From the NCBI RefSeq assembly GCF_001463885.1, contig NZ_BBWQ01000001.1:347157-411156 (forward strand): DNA of 64,000 bases, read 5' to 3'. Positions 25,907-33,904 of this stretch are shown in pieces. Both the position numbers and the translations under genes were made by a program. How positions within the stretch are numbered: position 1 is the first letter of the stretch; every line of letters starts with the position of its first letter. The notes beneath the pieces were generated by a model. It worked only from the letters and a program-made list of their open reading frames with translations. It was not told the DNA's origin and made no database searches. Source of the DNA: Aureimonas altamirensis (GTDB lineage: Bacteria; Pseudomonadota; Alphaproteobacteria; Rhizobiales; Rhizobiaceae).

Positions 25907-26197
25907 TTAAGCTGCAACCAGTGGCTCAATGTGCGACACGTCAACTTCGTCTCGCGCCTGCGCCAGCGCGTGCGCCCTTTGAAGATTCAGCCAGAACTCC
26001 GGCGTATTGCCAAAGAACTTCGATAGCCGGATAGCCGTATCGACGCTCAGCGTAGTGTCCCCCTTGACGAGCCTCTCAATGCGCGTCCGCGGCACGTCCA
26101 AACGCTTTGCCAAAGCTCCGGCGCTCATTTCCAAAGGCGCAAGGAAAAGCTCATCCAAAACCTCGCCAGGATGCACAGGGTTCTTCAACATGCTCAT
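25907..26197 (-). CDS. higA: HigA-family antitoxin, orphan
   Basis: Xre-type helix-turn-helix protein of 96 aa of the VapI/HigA family. The HTH covers MSAGALAKRLDVPRTRIERLVKG (about residues 24-46), preceded by the hallmark HPGEVLDELF and followed by SKFFGNTPEFWLNLQRAHAL. It normally neutralises a HigB ribosome-dependent RNase and represses the operon. Directly upstream on the same strand only the C-terminal third of higB remains, so no toxin is made here and the antitoxin is probably a relic or acts against another HigB. The gene ends an accessory region that runs to a tRNA. Confidence 0.88.
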   Translation of the reverse strand: MSMLKNPVHPGEVLDELFLAPLEMSAGALAKRLDVPRTRIERLVKGDTTLSVDTAIRLSKFFGNTPEFWLNLQRAHALAQARDEVDVSHIEPLVAA

Positions 26198-26206
26198 GAT
26201 TGCACC

Positions 26207-26314
26207 TCAGTGATAATCGACGATCTCAACGTAGGCTGGACCTTGATCTGTCCAAACGAAGCAGATGCGCCACTGCTTGTTTATCCGCACCGAATGCTGA
26301 CCTGCTTGCTCGCG
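26207..26314 (-). pseudogene. higB: higB toxin remnant (C-terminal fragment)
   Basis: Reading the minus strand up to the stop at 26207-26209 gives REQAGQHSVRINKQWRICFV and then WTDQGPAYVEIVDYH, the unmistakable end of a HigB/RelE-fold toxin. The stop is 9 bases before the higA ATG, the normal spacing in higBA operons. The N-terminal two thirds are missing: at about 26310 the sequence switches to an IS481-type transposase fragment. The remaining piece lacks the start and most of the fold, so it cannot be functional. Confidence 0.8.
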
Positions 26315-26504
26315 TAAGACACGCTACAAGATATGGGATCGCTACCGGGACAAAGGGCTGGAGGGATTGACGGACCGCTCGCAGGGGCCCTTGGGCTACG
26401 CTGATCAACTGCCGCAACAGACTAGCAGCGTCGCGATTGCGATCATTGCGATGTATCGGGGAGAAGTGCCGACAGAGCTGATCGACTTCCTCCAGAGGCG
26501 CTGA
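26302..26504 (+). pseudogene. IS481-type transposase fragment (N-terminal helix-turn-helix part)
   Basis: The plus-strand frame ending at the stop 26502-26504 reads CSRKTRYKIWDRYRDKGLEG and LTDRSQGPLGYADQLPQQ, matching the DNA-binding N-terminal domain of IS481-family transposases (pattern K-T-x-Y-x-W-x-x-R-Y-x-x-x-G-L-x-G-L-x-D-R-S). The start and the DDE catalytic domain are absent, and homology fades after QLPQQ. The left edge lies in higB, which suggests that this insertion truncated the toxin. A C-terminal fragment of the same type of transposase lies at 29114-29188. Confidence 0.7.
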
Positions 26505-26741
26505 TCTGCCGACTACTTCTTAGTATACGAAGATTAGAGCCAGTTTCGTCCCCTTCGCGTTTAACCAAACCATCTTCAGTAAGAGGACAGAGCGAGCGAT
26601 CAGTAACGTACCTACCATCCGGAATGGGAGACGATCACTTGCGTAAGCCATCCCAGGTGCCGGATCGCCAATGCTGCCGACAATGTTGTGAGGCAACGCT
26701 CAAGCATAACTGAAATTCCACATGTAGGCGCTGATAGCAAG
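26505..26741. other. Intergenic, no gene seen
   Basis: AT-richer stretch between the transposase fragment and the convergent end of the YARHG/SH3 gene. No frame with a ribosome site, no RNA gene and no repeat was recognised. Confidence 0.4.
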
Positions 26742-28136
26742 CTATTCGAACAACGCGTCCAGGTCTGACTGGCTCGCGGTGGCGCCCTTATATTCCGCAG
26801 AGCTGTCCGTCAGCACACGCTCAAGGTAGTCGGCCAGAACAATGGCACTCTCAGACGAAAAGCCAAACGTCCGCTGGAAGGCGCCCTGCTGGCGCCGAAC
26901 GATCGACGCCGTCGAGCCATCCTCGGCAATCCGGAATACTAGAGACGTTCGCGCCCCTGTCGCATCTTCAGCCTCGCAAAGGTCAGCTGGGAAGCAATAC
27001 GCGAGCTTTTCGTACGCCCGTCGCACCTTGTTTTCCTGTGCAGTCGCAGACCAATTTACAATCTTGCGCAGCGCGTCGGCGGTCTCTTGGACCTGTGTTT
27101 GTGTCATTGGGATTGCGACAGCGATCTTCTGATACTCCGCGCCTGGGTCAACGAAATTCCAATTGAAGGCGAGTTGCCCCTGATCGTCGACGACCGGCTC
27201 AATCCAAACCTCTCCGATCGTGGATGTGCCGGGTATGAAATAGGGGACTTTTTGGAATTGTTCGGAGGCCTGCCGTGCGTTCGCTCCTACGTTCGCGTCA
27301 GCCGGCCGAACCGGGGTCTGATACTGCGCGACGGCCCGTTCTGCTTCCTGCTTGCGCTCGACCAGCTCCGCGTAACGCTCCTCGACCGCCGGATATTCCC
27401 CGCGCGCCGAACCACGCATATCCTGCATATGTTCGGTCAGTTCAGAAAGCTGCTGCGTCATCGCGCCGATGTCACGGCGCAGGATTTGAACTTCTCGCTC
27501 TGCCGTGCTCTCGCCCTTATCAGCCGACGCCGCTCGTACGGCCGCAGGGGGCGCTGATCGTTCAGCCCTTATCCAGTTGTTATGTGACCAGCCTTCACCG
27601 CCCCAGAAGCGAACTTTCCGCCATGCTCCGGAACTGTCCACAATCACGACCTGATCCCCTTCGAGCAGCTTTCCGATCTGACTGAATTGCGAGCCAGGTC
27701 CGTCTCTAACCGCTAGGAACCCATCACCTTTTGCATCCAAGCCTGAAACGACAGCTTTGGTCGTTGACGGCGTTGCAACCGTTGGCGAGCGGCTCGCTCG
27801 TCCTTCGAAACTTTTGATCAGATTGATGTTGTACTTTTCAATCTCCGACAGGCGGACATTCTTCGTCCTAGGTTGATAGTATGGCTTAGCGGAAAAGTAT
27901 TGGGCCGCCCGGGGCGTGTCGAAGACATATCCATGCCGCGCCATTATCTCGTTGCGCGCTTCCCATAGGGTCTGGTCCGACAACCCTGCCAGCCACGCCG
28001 AGCTTATTCTTTCCTGGGAGGAGTTCGGAAAATGGAAGTCGCACCGTGGATTCTGCACGCATAAGGTGTCGGCGTAAGCGCCTCCGCAAAGCGCCGACAG
28101 CAAGAAGACACTCAACCCTGTTGCAACCCGACCCAT
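26742..28136 (-). CDS. Exported YARHG- and SH3-domain protein with coiled coil
   Basis: Protein of 464 aa. I start at MGRVATGLSVFLLSALCGGA because a signal peptide (cleavage after AYA, residue 22) follows at once. Domains in order: YARHG domain about residues 40-110 (LWEARNEIMARHGYVFDT, named for the motif, here MARHG), a bacterial SH3 domain about 129-191 (GFLAVRDGPGSQFSQIGKLL with WSHNNWIR at its end), a coiled coil about 210-265, and a C-terminal region of about 180 residues I do not recognise. Likely periplasmic, perhaps peptidoglycan-associated. Base composition is clearly less GC-rich than the core genes, and the gene lies between two transposase fragments. Divergent from the DUF429 gene. 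Confidence 0.8.
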   Translation of the reverse strand: MGRVATGLSVFLLSALCGGAYADTLCVQNPRCDFHFPNSSQERISSAWLAGLSDQTLWEARNEIMARHGYVFDTPRAAQYFSAKPYYQPRTKNVRLSEIEKYNINLIKSFEGRASRSPTVATPSTTKAVVSGLDAKGDGFLAVRDGPGSQFSQIGKLLEGDQVVIVDSSGAWRKVRFWGGEGWSHNNWIRAERSAPPAAVRAASADKGESTAEREVQILRRDIGAMTQQLSELTEHMQDMRGSARGEYPAVEERYAELVERKQEAERAVAQYQTPVRPADANVGANARQASEQFQKVPYFIPGTSTIGEVWIEPVVDDQGQLAFNWNFVDPGAEYQKIAVAIPMTQTQVQETADALRKIVNWSATAQENKVRRAYEKLAYCFPADLCEAEDATGARTSLVFRIAEDGSTASIVRRQQGAFQRTFGFSSESAIVLADYLERVLTDSSAEYKGATASQSDLDALFE

Positions 28137-28234
28137 TGCCCGCCCCGCAAGTCTGTTTGCACAAGCAATTGCATGCTGCACATACTGGAGCAATCCGGAC
28201 GTTGATCGTTCCTTTGAATGAGCTCTCCACCAAT

Positions 28235-29053
28235 ATGAGGCTTGCGGGCGTGGTAACTGAGAGGCGAACTGTTCTTGGCATCGATGCAGCGTGGACTGAT
28301 CGAAACCCAAGCGGTGTGGCATTGGTGGAATGCCAACCGAATAGTAGGCGACTGCTGGCCGTGTTCGGATCGTATTCGGAAATGATCGCTGTGGCTGGAT
28401 CCGACAGCGATCATATTGAGGCCTGCATTTCGATAGGCGGCCAAATCCCCTCGGTCGTAGCAGTCGACATGCCGTTATCTCACGACGTCATCCGATCAAG
28501 ACGGGTTTCCGACAATGCGGTTTCTGCCTTGTGGGGATCTCGCTACTGCGCGACCCATACTCCGAACGAGCTCCGCCCTGGCGAAGTTGGTCGACGCTTG
28601 CACGCTGCACTGGCCGCCAGGGGCTTCACCCTCGCCACCGAGGCCATTACGGAACGGAGCCTAATCGAAGTTTATCCACACCCGGCTATCGTTGAACTTA
28701 CCGGCGCACGCCAGCGCCTGCCTTACAAGGTAGGCAAGGCGCGAAAGTACTGGCCCGAAGCAACGCTATCGGAAAGACGTTGTCGACTGGCGGAGACATG
28801 GCAACATATAATTAGATATTTGGATGATCAGGTTGCAGGTGTTCAAGAATTATTGCCACTCCCGATGCCGGAGGCGACCACCTTTGGCCTTAAGTCATTC
28901 GAGGATAAATTGGACGCAGTCGTTTGCGCGTGGGTCGGTTGTCTTGCACTGGAGGGGAAGGCAACGCCCTATGGCGACAGCCGAAGCGCAATCTGGCTTC
29001 CGACGCCACCGAGCCTAGGCCAGAGGCATGTGCAATCTCTATTCACTGACTAA
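28235..29053 (+). CDS. DUF429-family predicted nuclease (RNase H-like fold)
   Basis: Protein of 272 aa, no signal. The family is predicted to have an RNase H/RuvC-like fold; the expected acidic N-terminal strand is TVLGIDAAWTDRNPSGVALV, and VVAVDMPLS carries a second conserved Asp. LIEVYPHPAIVEL and KYWPEATLSERR are other family signatures, and the last conserved acidic helix is FEDKLDAVVCAWVG. The ATG at 28235 gives MRLAGVV, shortly before the first strand; earlier starts would overlap the divergent gene. No substrate is known. DUF429 proteins occur in accessory regions, and this one shares the low-GC composition of its neighbour. Confidence 0.8.
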   Translation: MRLAGVVTERRTVLGIDAAWTDRNPSGVALVECQPNSRRLLAVFGSYSEMIAVAGSDSDHIEACISIGGQIPSVVAVDMPLSHDVIRSRRVSDNAVSALWGSRYCATHTPNELRPGEVGRRLHAALAARGFTLATEAITERSLIEVYPHPAIVELTGARQRLPYKVGKARKYWPEATLSERRCRLAETWQHIIRYLDDQVAGVQELLPLPMPEATTFGLKSFEDKLDAVVCAWVGCLALEGKATPYGDSRSAIWLPTPPSLGQRHVQSLFTD

Positions 29054-29113
29054 GGGAAGGCTGCTCTCACCGCTTTGGCACGGACACTGCACGATTGCAT
29101 GAGCAATTGGGGA

Positions 29114-29221
29114 AATATCAACCTGGACCAGCGAACACTGCAAACCATCGACAACCCATTCGGCACGAGGTTGTCACCCATGTCTTAGGTACGATCTGTT
29201 ACCTAAGTCTCCGGGCTGTAC
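29114..29221 (+). pseudogene. IS481-type transposase fragment (C-terminus) and element end
   Basis: The frame up to the stop 29186-29188 reads NINLDQRTLQTIDNPFGTRL followed by SPMS, the conserved C-terminus of IS481-family transposases. The following bases contain the inverted repeat CTTAGGTA (29184-29191) / TACCTAAG (29200-29207) and CTCCGGGCTGTACA, which look like the terminal inverted repeat of such elements. The catalytic core is missing. Same orientation as the N-terminal fragment at 26302-26504, about 2.6 kb away. Confidence 0.75.
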
Positions 29222-29232
29222 AAATTTGGAAG

Positions 29233-29309
29233 TGGTAGCGGAGGAGGGACTTGAACCCCCGACACGCGGATTATGATTCCGCTGCTCTAACCAACTGAGC
29301 TACTCCGCC
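29233..29309 (-). tRNA. tRNA-Met (CAU, elongator type)
   Basis: Minus-strand cloverleaf of 77 bases with encoded CCA. The acceptor stem GGCGGAG pairs with CTCCGCT (G1-U72 wobble), the D-arm holds GCTCAGTTGGTTAGAGC, the anticodon stem-loop is GCGGA-ATCATAA-TCCGC with CAT anticodon, and the T-arm has GGTTCAAGT. The sequence matches the elongator type; the first base pair and acceptor differ from initiator and tRNA-Ile2 forms. Its 3' end faces the transposase-flanked accessory segment, so it may mark an island boundary. Confidence 0.95.
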
Positions 29310-29413
29310 ACGCTGGGCCAAAGGCCCGTAGCAAACCGCCGGACGCTTGCGTCGACGGTGGCGCGATATAGGAAAAGCGCCGCGATCCTGTCAAGCGGTT
29401 CGCGGCGCGAATA

Positions 29414-29650
29414 TCACTCGGAACGCAGATAGGGCTCGACCGGGCCCGTCAACTTCATCGTCAACGGCTTGCCGCGCCTGTCGACCGACTTGCCGAGGCT
29501 GACACGCACCCAGCCCTCGCTGACGCAATACTCTTCGACATTGGTCTTCTCTTCCCCCTTGAAGCGAATCCCTATGCCCTTCTGCAGCAGGTCTTCGTTG
29601 TAATAGGGGCTGTCGGGATCCACGGACAGGCGATCCGGCATATCGGACAT
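29414..29650 (-). CDS. DUF3297-family small protein
   Basis: Cytosolic protein of 78 aa. It reads DRLSVDPDSPYYNEDLLQKG and then GIRFKGEEKTNVEEYCVSEG, the conserved core of DUF3297, ending in PLTMKLTGPVEPYLR. I start at MSDMPDRL (29650) because AAGGA lies upstream and the longer frame has no homology. The family is short and of unknown function, widespread in Proteobacteria. Single gene next to tRNA-Met. Confidence 0.85.
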   Translation of the reverse strand: MSDMPDRLSVDPDSPYYNEDLLQKGIGIRFKGEEKTNVEEYCVSEGWVRVSLGKSVDRRGKPLTMKLTGPVEPYLRSE

Positions 29651-29835
29651 TGAAAAAATCCTTCGTTCCGTCGGTTGCATGCCGCGCCAATAGCCCATTT
29701 GCCTCAGCCGCGAAACCGTCCGGAGCGTAACCCGCGCAAGACGACCCACCATTGACTTAGCCTACCCCGTGCGGCACACAGCCGAGATGCTATTGGTCAG
29801 GCCAATTGCCTGACATCGCCACGGGGATGGAAAGC

Positions 29836-30876
29836 ATGAGCACCACCGCACGCGCCGCCAAGATATTCGCACCGGAGGATCTGCGTTTCGTGGATGAGGC
29901 GTTGCAGCCTGTCGCGGCCGGCATGGTGCGCGTCGCTTTCGGCGCCGGCGGCATCTGCGGCTCCGACATGCATTATTTCCGCCATGCCCGTACGGGCGAT
30001 TTCGTCGTCAAGGCTCCGCTGACACTGGGTCATGAAGTGGCTGGCACGATCTCGGCGCTCGGGGAGGGCGTGTCAGGCCTTGCCGTCGGCGACCGCGTCG
30101 CCGTGAACCCGTCGCGCTGGTGCGGCCACTGCAAGCCCTGCCGCGAGGGCCGGGAAAACCTGTGCGAGAACATCTATTTCATGGGCTCGGCTTCCAAAAC
30201 GCCGCATATGGCGGGCGGCTTTGCAACCGAGTTCGACGCCATTCCGGCACAATGCGTCAAGATACCGGACAGCCTGCCCATGGAGGCGGCCGCGCTTGCC
30301 GAGCCGCTGTCCGTCTGTCTGCATGCCGTATCGCGCGCCGGCGACATGACCGGCCGCTATGCCCTGGTCATGGGTGCCGGCCCCATCGGGCTGCTGACCG
30401 CCATGGTGGCCCGGCATAAGGGCGCTGCGCAGGTGGCGATGGCCGACATCGCCGCCGGCCCGCTGGCCTTCGGACAGAAGCTCGGGTTTTCTCCGGTCGT
30501 CGACGTATCGAAGCAGGATCTGTCCGAAGGCCTCGGCACACCGCCGGACGTGGTCTTCGAGGCGACGGGCTCGCCGGCCGGCCTGAATGCGGCGATCAAG
30601 GCCGTGCGACGGGGCGGCACCATCGTGCAGATCGGTAACCTCGCCGCCGGCGAACTGCCCGTCCTGGCCAATTCCGTCATGTCCAAGGAAATTAATCTTC
30701 TCGGGTCCTTCCGTTTCGGCAACGTATTCGAGGAAGCGGTCGGGCTGATCGCCTCCGGCACCATCGACGTCACCGCGCTGATTACGGCACGCCGCCCATT
30801 GCCCGATGTGGTGGAAGCATTCCGCCTGGCGCTGGACCGTTCGCAGAGCGTCAAGGTGATGCTGACCGCCGCCTGA
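29836..30876 (+). CDS. idnD: L-idonate 5-dehydrogenase-like zinc alcohol dehydrogenase
   Basis: Cytosolic medium-chain dehydrogenase (346 aa). Catalytic zinc ligands are Cys in GGICGSDMHYF and His in TLGHEVAGT; four structural-zinc cysteines lie in CGHCKPCREGRENLC; the NAD-binding stretch is ALVMGAGPIGLLTA. Overall similarity is to L-idonate/sorbitol dehydrogenases, which interconvert L-idonate and 5-ketogluconate. The gene is followed after 39 bases by a mannitol/fructuronate-type dehydrogenase, so a sugar-acid or polyol pathway is likely. I start at MSTTARAAK; an in-frame ATG 9 bases earlier is possible. Exact substrate is inferred from family. Confidence 0.82.
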   Translation: MSTTARAAKIFAPEDLRFVDEALQPVAAGMVRVAFGAGGICGSDMHYFRHARTGDFVVKAPLTLGHEVAGTISALGEGVSGLAVGDRVAVNPSRWCGHCKPCREGRENLCENIYFMGSASKTPHMAGGFATEFDAIPAQCVKIPDSLPMEAAALAEPLSVCLHAVSRAGDMTGRYALVMGAGPIGLLTAMVARHKGAAQVAMADIAAGPLAFGQKLGFSPVVDVSKQDLSEGLGTPPDVVFEATGSPAGLNAAIKAVRRGGTIVQIGNLAAGELPVLANSVMSKEINLLGSFRFGNVFEEAVGLIASGTIDVTALITARRPLPDVVEAFRLALDRSQSVKVMLTAA

Positions 30877-30915
30877 TACAGCCGCCCGCAGCCCAGACAG
30901 GATGAGCGACCCCGC

Positions 30916-32385
30916 ATGACCGAACGCCTTTCCGACGCCAGCCTTGCCGCCCTCGAACCGCGGATCGCGCGGCCTTCCTATGACCGCGGCTCGCTGCGGC
31001 ACGGGATCGTCCATCTTGGCGTCGGGGCGTTCCACCGGGCGCATCAGGCCGTCTATACCGAAACCGTCCTGAACGGCGGCGATACCGCATGGGGCATCGT
31101 CGGCGTATCCTTGCGCTCGCCCGACACGCGTGACGCACTGGCGCCGCAAGACGGCCTCTATACTGTAGCGGTGCGTGACGCCACCGGCGAGAGCCTGCAG
31201 GTGGTGGGGGCGATCTCGTCGCTTCTGGTCGCTCCGGAGTCGTCCGACGCCGTCCTGGATGCCCTGACGGCGCCCGATACCCGGATCGTCAGCCTGACGG
31301 TGACCGAGAAAGGGTATTGCCACAAACCGGCGACCGGTGAACTCGACGAGGCCAATGCCGATATCGTGCATGATCTGGCCGCGCCCGCGACGCCGAAAAG
31401 CGCCATCGGTTACCTTGTCGAGGCAATCGCCCGCCGGCGCGCGGCCGGGCTGGCGCCCTTTACCGTGCTGTCCTGCGACAATCTTCCGTCCAACGGCGAG
31501 ACTGTGCGCCGTGTCGTGATGCGCTTTGCCGAGATACGCGACCCGGAACTGGCCGCCTATATCGGCGGGGCGGTGACATTTCCGTCGACGATGGTGGACA
31601 GGATCGTGCCGGCCACCACCGACGCCGACCGCCAGACCGTGGCCGATGCGCTGGGACTGGTGGATGCCTGGCCGATCGCGACAGAGCCTTTCAGCCAATG
31701 GGTCGTCGAAGACCGCTTCGCCAGCGGCCGGCCGGCCTGGGAAGACGCGGGCGTGACGTTTGTCGACGACGTCGAGCCCTTCGAGTTGATGAAGCTGCGG
31801 CTCTTGAACGGCAGCCACTCTACACTGGCCTATCTCGGTTACCTTGCCGGGCACGAGACCGTGCACGCCACGATGATGGCGCCCGGTTTCGACGCGCTGG
31901 TGCGTGGCCTGATGGAGGAGGAAGCCATCCCGACGCTTCCCCCGATCGCGGGATTCGACATGCGGGCCTATGGCGGCGACCTGCGCGACCGGTTCCGCAA
32001 CCCGGCCCTGAAACATCGCACATGGCAGATCGCGATGGACGGATCGCAAAAGATCCCGCAGCGGCTGCTGAACACCATCCGCGCCTGCCGCAAGGCAGGT
32101 CTTGGCCATGAGCGGCTTTCGCTCGGCGTGGCTGCCTGGATGCGCTACGTGATGGGCACAGACGAACAGGGCCGTCCCATCGACGTCCGCGATCCGTTGG
32201 CCGAGCGCATCAAAGCCGGGCTTGCCGGAAAATCGTCCGCCCGTGACGTGGCGGAGGCGCTTTTCGGCCTTGGCATCTTTGGCGACGACCTGCCGGCAGA
32301 CCGCGGTTTCGTGGACAGCCTCACGGCGCAGCTTGACCGGCTCATGCGCGACGGCGCGGCGAAAGTGGCGGCCGGCTTCGCCTGA
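30916..32385 (+). CDS. Mannitol dehydrogenase/fructuronate reductase family oxidoreductase
   Basis: Long-chain polyol dehydrogenase of 489 aa, typical of UxuB/MtlK. The N-terminal cofactor motif is IVHLGVGAFHRAHQAVY and the catalytic K-x4-N-x2-H is MKLRLLNGSHSTLAYLGYL. These enzymes reduce fructuronate to mannonate or oxidise mannitol to fructose using NAD(H), without metal. Co-directional with the idonate-type dehydrogenase, forming a two-gene polyol or hexuronate unit without a transporter or regulator in sight. The stop lies 3 bases from the convergent MATE gene's stop. Confidence 0.87.
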   Translation: MTERLSDASLAALEPRIARPSYDRGSLRHGIVHLGVGAFHRAHQAVYTETVLNGGDTAWGIVGVSLRSPDTRDALAPQDGLYTVAVRDATGESLQVVGAISSLLVAPESSDAVLDALTAPDTRIVSLTVTEKGYCHKPATGELDEANADIVHDLAAPATPKSAIGYLVEAIARRRAAGLAPFTVLSCDNLPSNGETVRRVVMRFAEIRDPELAAYIGGAVTFPSTMVDRIVPATTDADRQTVADALGLVDAWPIATEPFSQWVVEDRFASGRPAWEDAGVTFVDDVEPFELMKLRLLNGSHSTLAYLGYLAGHETVHATMMAPGFDALVRGLMEEEAIPTLPPIAGFDMRAYGGDLRDRFRNPALKHRTWQIAMDGSQKIPQRLLNTIRACRKAGLGHERLSLGVAAWMRYVMGTDEQGRPIDVRDPLAERIKAGLAGKSSARDVAEALFGLGIFGDDLPADRGFVDSLTAQLDRLMRDGAAKVAAGFA

Positions 32386-32387
32386 TC

Positions 32388-33785
32388 TCAGGCGCCGACC
32401 AGCAGGGCGCCACGGCGCTCGCGCCGCATGAAGCGCCCCGTCATCAGGGCAGCGGAGGCAGCGAGACCGATGGCCAGGCCCCACCAGATGCCGATGCCGC
32501 CCCAGCCGGCCACGAAGGCCAGCGTATAGGCCGTCGGCATGCCGATGCCCCAGTAGCTGAAGATGGCGATGAGCATCGGCACGCGTGTATCACGGAGCCC
32601 ACGCAGCGCGCCGCTGGACAGGACCTGGATCGTATCGACCAACTGGAAGGCCGCTGCGACGGCCACGAAGGGCACCGCATAGGCGAGCACCTCGGCGGAG
32701 CGCGGATCGCCCTCGTCGAGATAGAGCCCGATCAGCGCATAGGGCAGCGTCCAGAAAATAAGGGCGGCAAGGGATGCCACCGCGACGCCGACGCCGACCG
32801 CGGTGCGCGCCGCGCGTGAGATGCCGGCGGCATCGCGCCGGCCATAGGCCCGCCCCACCCGTACGGTGGCCGCGCCGGCAAGACCCAGCGGCACCATGAA
32901 GGCGATGCTGGCAAGTTGCAGGGCGATGCCGTGCGCCGCCAGTTGCAGCGGCCCGAACCAGCCCATCATGATCGATGTGGCGGTGAACAGGCCGACTTCC
33001 GCGACGATGGTTGCGCCGATGGGCCAGCCGAGCCGGAACACCTCGCGGAAGGCCGGCCAATCCGGCCGCAGGAAGCGCACGAAGAGCTCATAGCCGCGCA
33101 GCACGGGATGGCGCGCGCAATACAGGATCAGGAACAGCGCGACGGCGCCGACGGCGATCAGCGTGGCAAGGCCCGATCCGGCCATGCCCATGGCAGGCAG
33201 GCCGAAATGGCCGAAGATCAGTGCATAGTTGAGTGCCGCGTTGATGACGACGCCGATGACGAGCGCAACGAGCACGATGCGCGGACGCTCGATCGCGCTG
33301 AGAAACGAGCGCAGCACCATGACGAAGAGCTGCAGCACAAGCGACCACTGCAGCACGCGCATGTACTGGCCGGCCAAAGCGGCGATGTCGGGCTGCTGTC
33401 CGAGCGCCCGCAGGACCGGCTCGGCAAACCACAGGGGAATCATGAACAGGGCGGAATAGACCAGTATGGCCCACAGCCCCATGCGGACAGACCGGCGGAT
33501 ACCGCGCGTATCGCCTGCGCCGGCTGCGTTGGCCGCCAGCGGCATCACCGCATAGGCAAGGCCGGAGCCGAACATCCAGACCACGAAGAACATCTGCCAG
33601 CCCAGTACGGCGGCGGCGAGTTCCAGCGGGCCGAGCCAGCCGAGCATCACCGTGTTGGTGACATTCATGCCGACCTGGGCAAGCTGCGCACCGATCAGCG
33701 GCAGGCCGAGTGCAAGCGTCGATTTCAGGTGAAAGGCCCACGAGCCGCCATTCGTGCGGGTCGCATCCGGGGCATCGGCGGACAT
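32388..33785 (-). CDS. MATE-family multidrug efflux transporter (NorM-like)
   Basis: Inner-membrane antiporter of 465 aa with twelve helices. Hallmarks are TLALGLPLIGAQLAQVGMNV, NTVMLGWLGPLELAAAVLG in helices 1-2 and the matching repeat GATIVAEVGLFTATSIMMGW in the second half. It exports cationic drugs or metabolites using Na+ or H+. Start ATG has GAGGAAA upstream. It is monocistronic, divergent from anmK with 119 bases between; that gap holds ACCGC-ATTATG-GCGGT (33812-33827), a possible operator. Confidence 0.9.
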   Translation of the reverse strand: MSADAPDATRTNGGSWAFHLKSTLALGLPLIGAQLAQVGMNVTNTVMLGWLGPLELAAAVLGWQMFFVVWMFGSGLAYAVMPLAANAAGAGDTRGIRRSVRMGLWAILVYSALFMIPLWFAEPVLRALGQQPDIAALAGQYMRVLQWSLVLQLFVMVLRSFLSAIERPRIVLVALVIGVVINAALNYALIFGHFGLPAMGMAGSGLATLIAVGAVALFLILYCARHPVLRGYELFVRFLRPDWPAFREVFRLGWPIGATIVAEVGLFTATSIMMGWFGPLQLAAHGIALQLASIAFMVPLGLAGAATVRVGRAYGRRDAAGISRAARTAVGVGVAVASLAALIFWTLPYALIGLYLDEGDPRSAEVLAYAVPFVAVAAAFQLVDTIQVLSSGALRGLRDTRVPMLIAIFSYWGIGMPTAYTLAFVAGWGGIGIWWGLAIGLAASAALMTGRFMRRERRGALLVGA

Positions 33786-33904
33786 GATGGGCGTTTCCTC
33801 AGATTTTCTTTACCGCATTATGGCGGTTTACTGCGGTGGTTAGCGCATTGGATTCGGCTTGCGCAAGCCTTTCGCAGGATTGTCCGGCATCGACAGGAGC
33901 GACC

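Noticed and set aside
29233..29309. Possibility that the CAU tRNA is tRNA-Ile2 or initiator tRNA
   Set aside because: Acceptor and D-arm bases match the elongator tRNA-Met of Alphaproteobacteria; the initiator CxA mismatch and the Ile2 acceptor are absent.
30073..32484. An 803-codon minus-strand frame opposite the polyol dehydrogenases
   Set aside because: Shadow of two enzymes with intact motifs.
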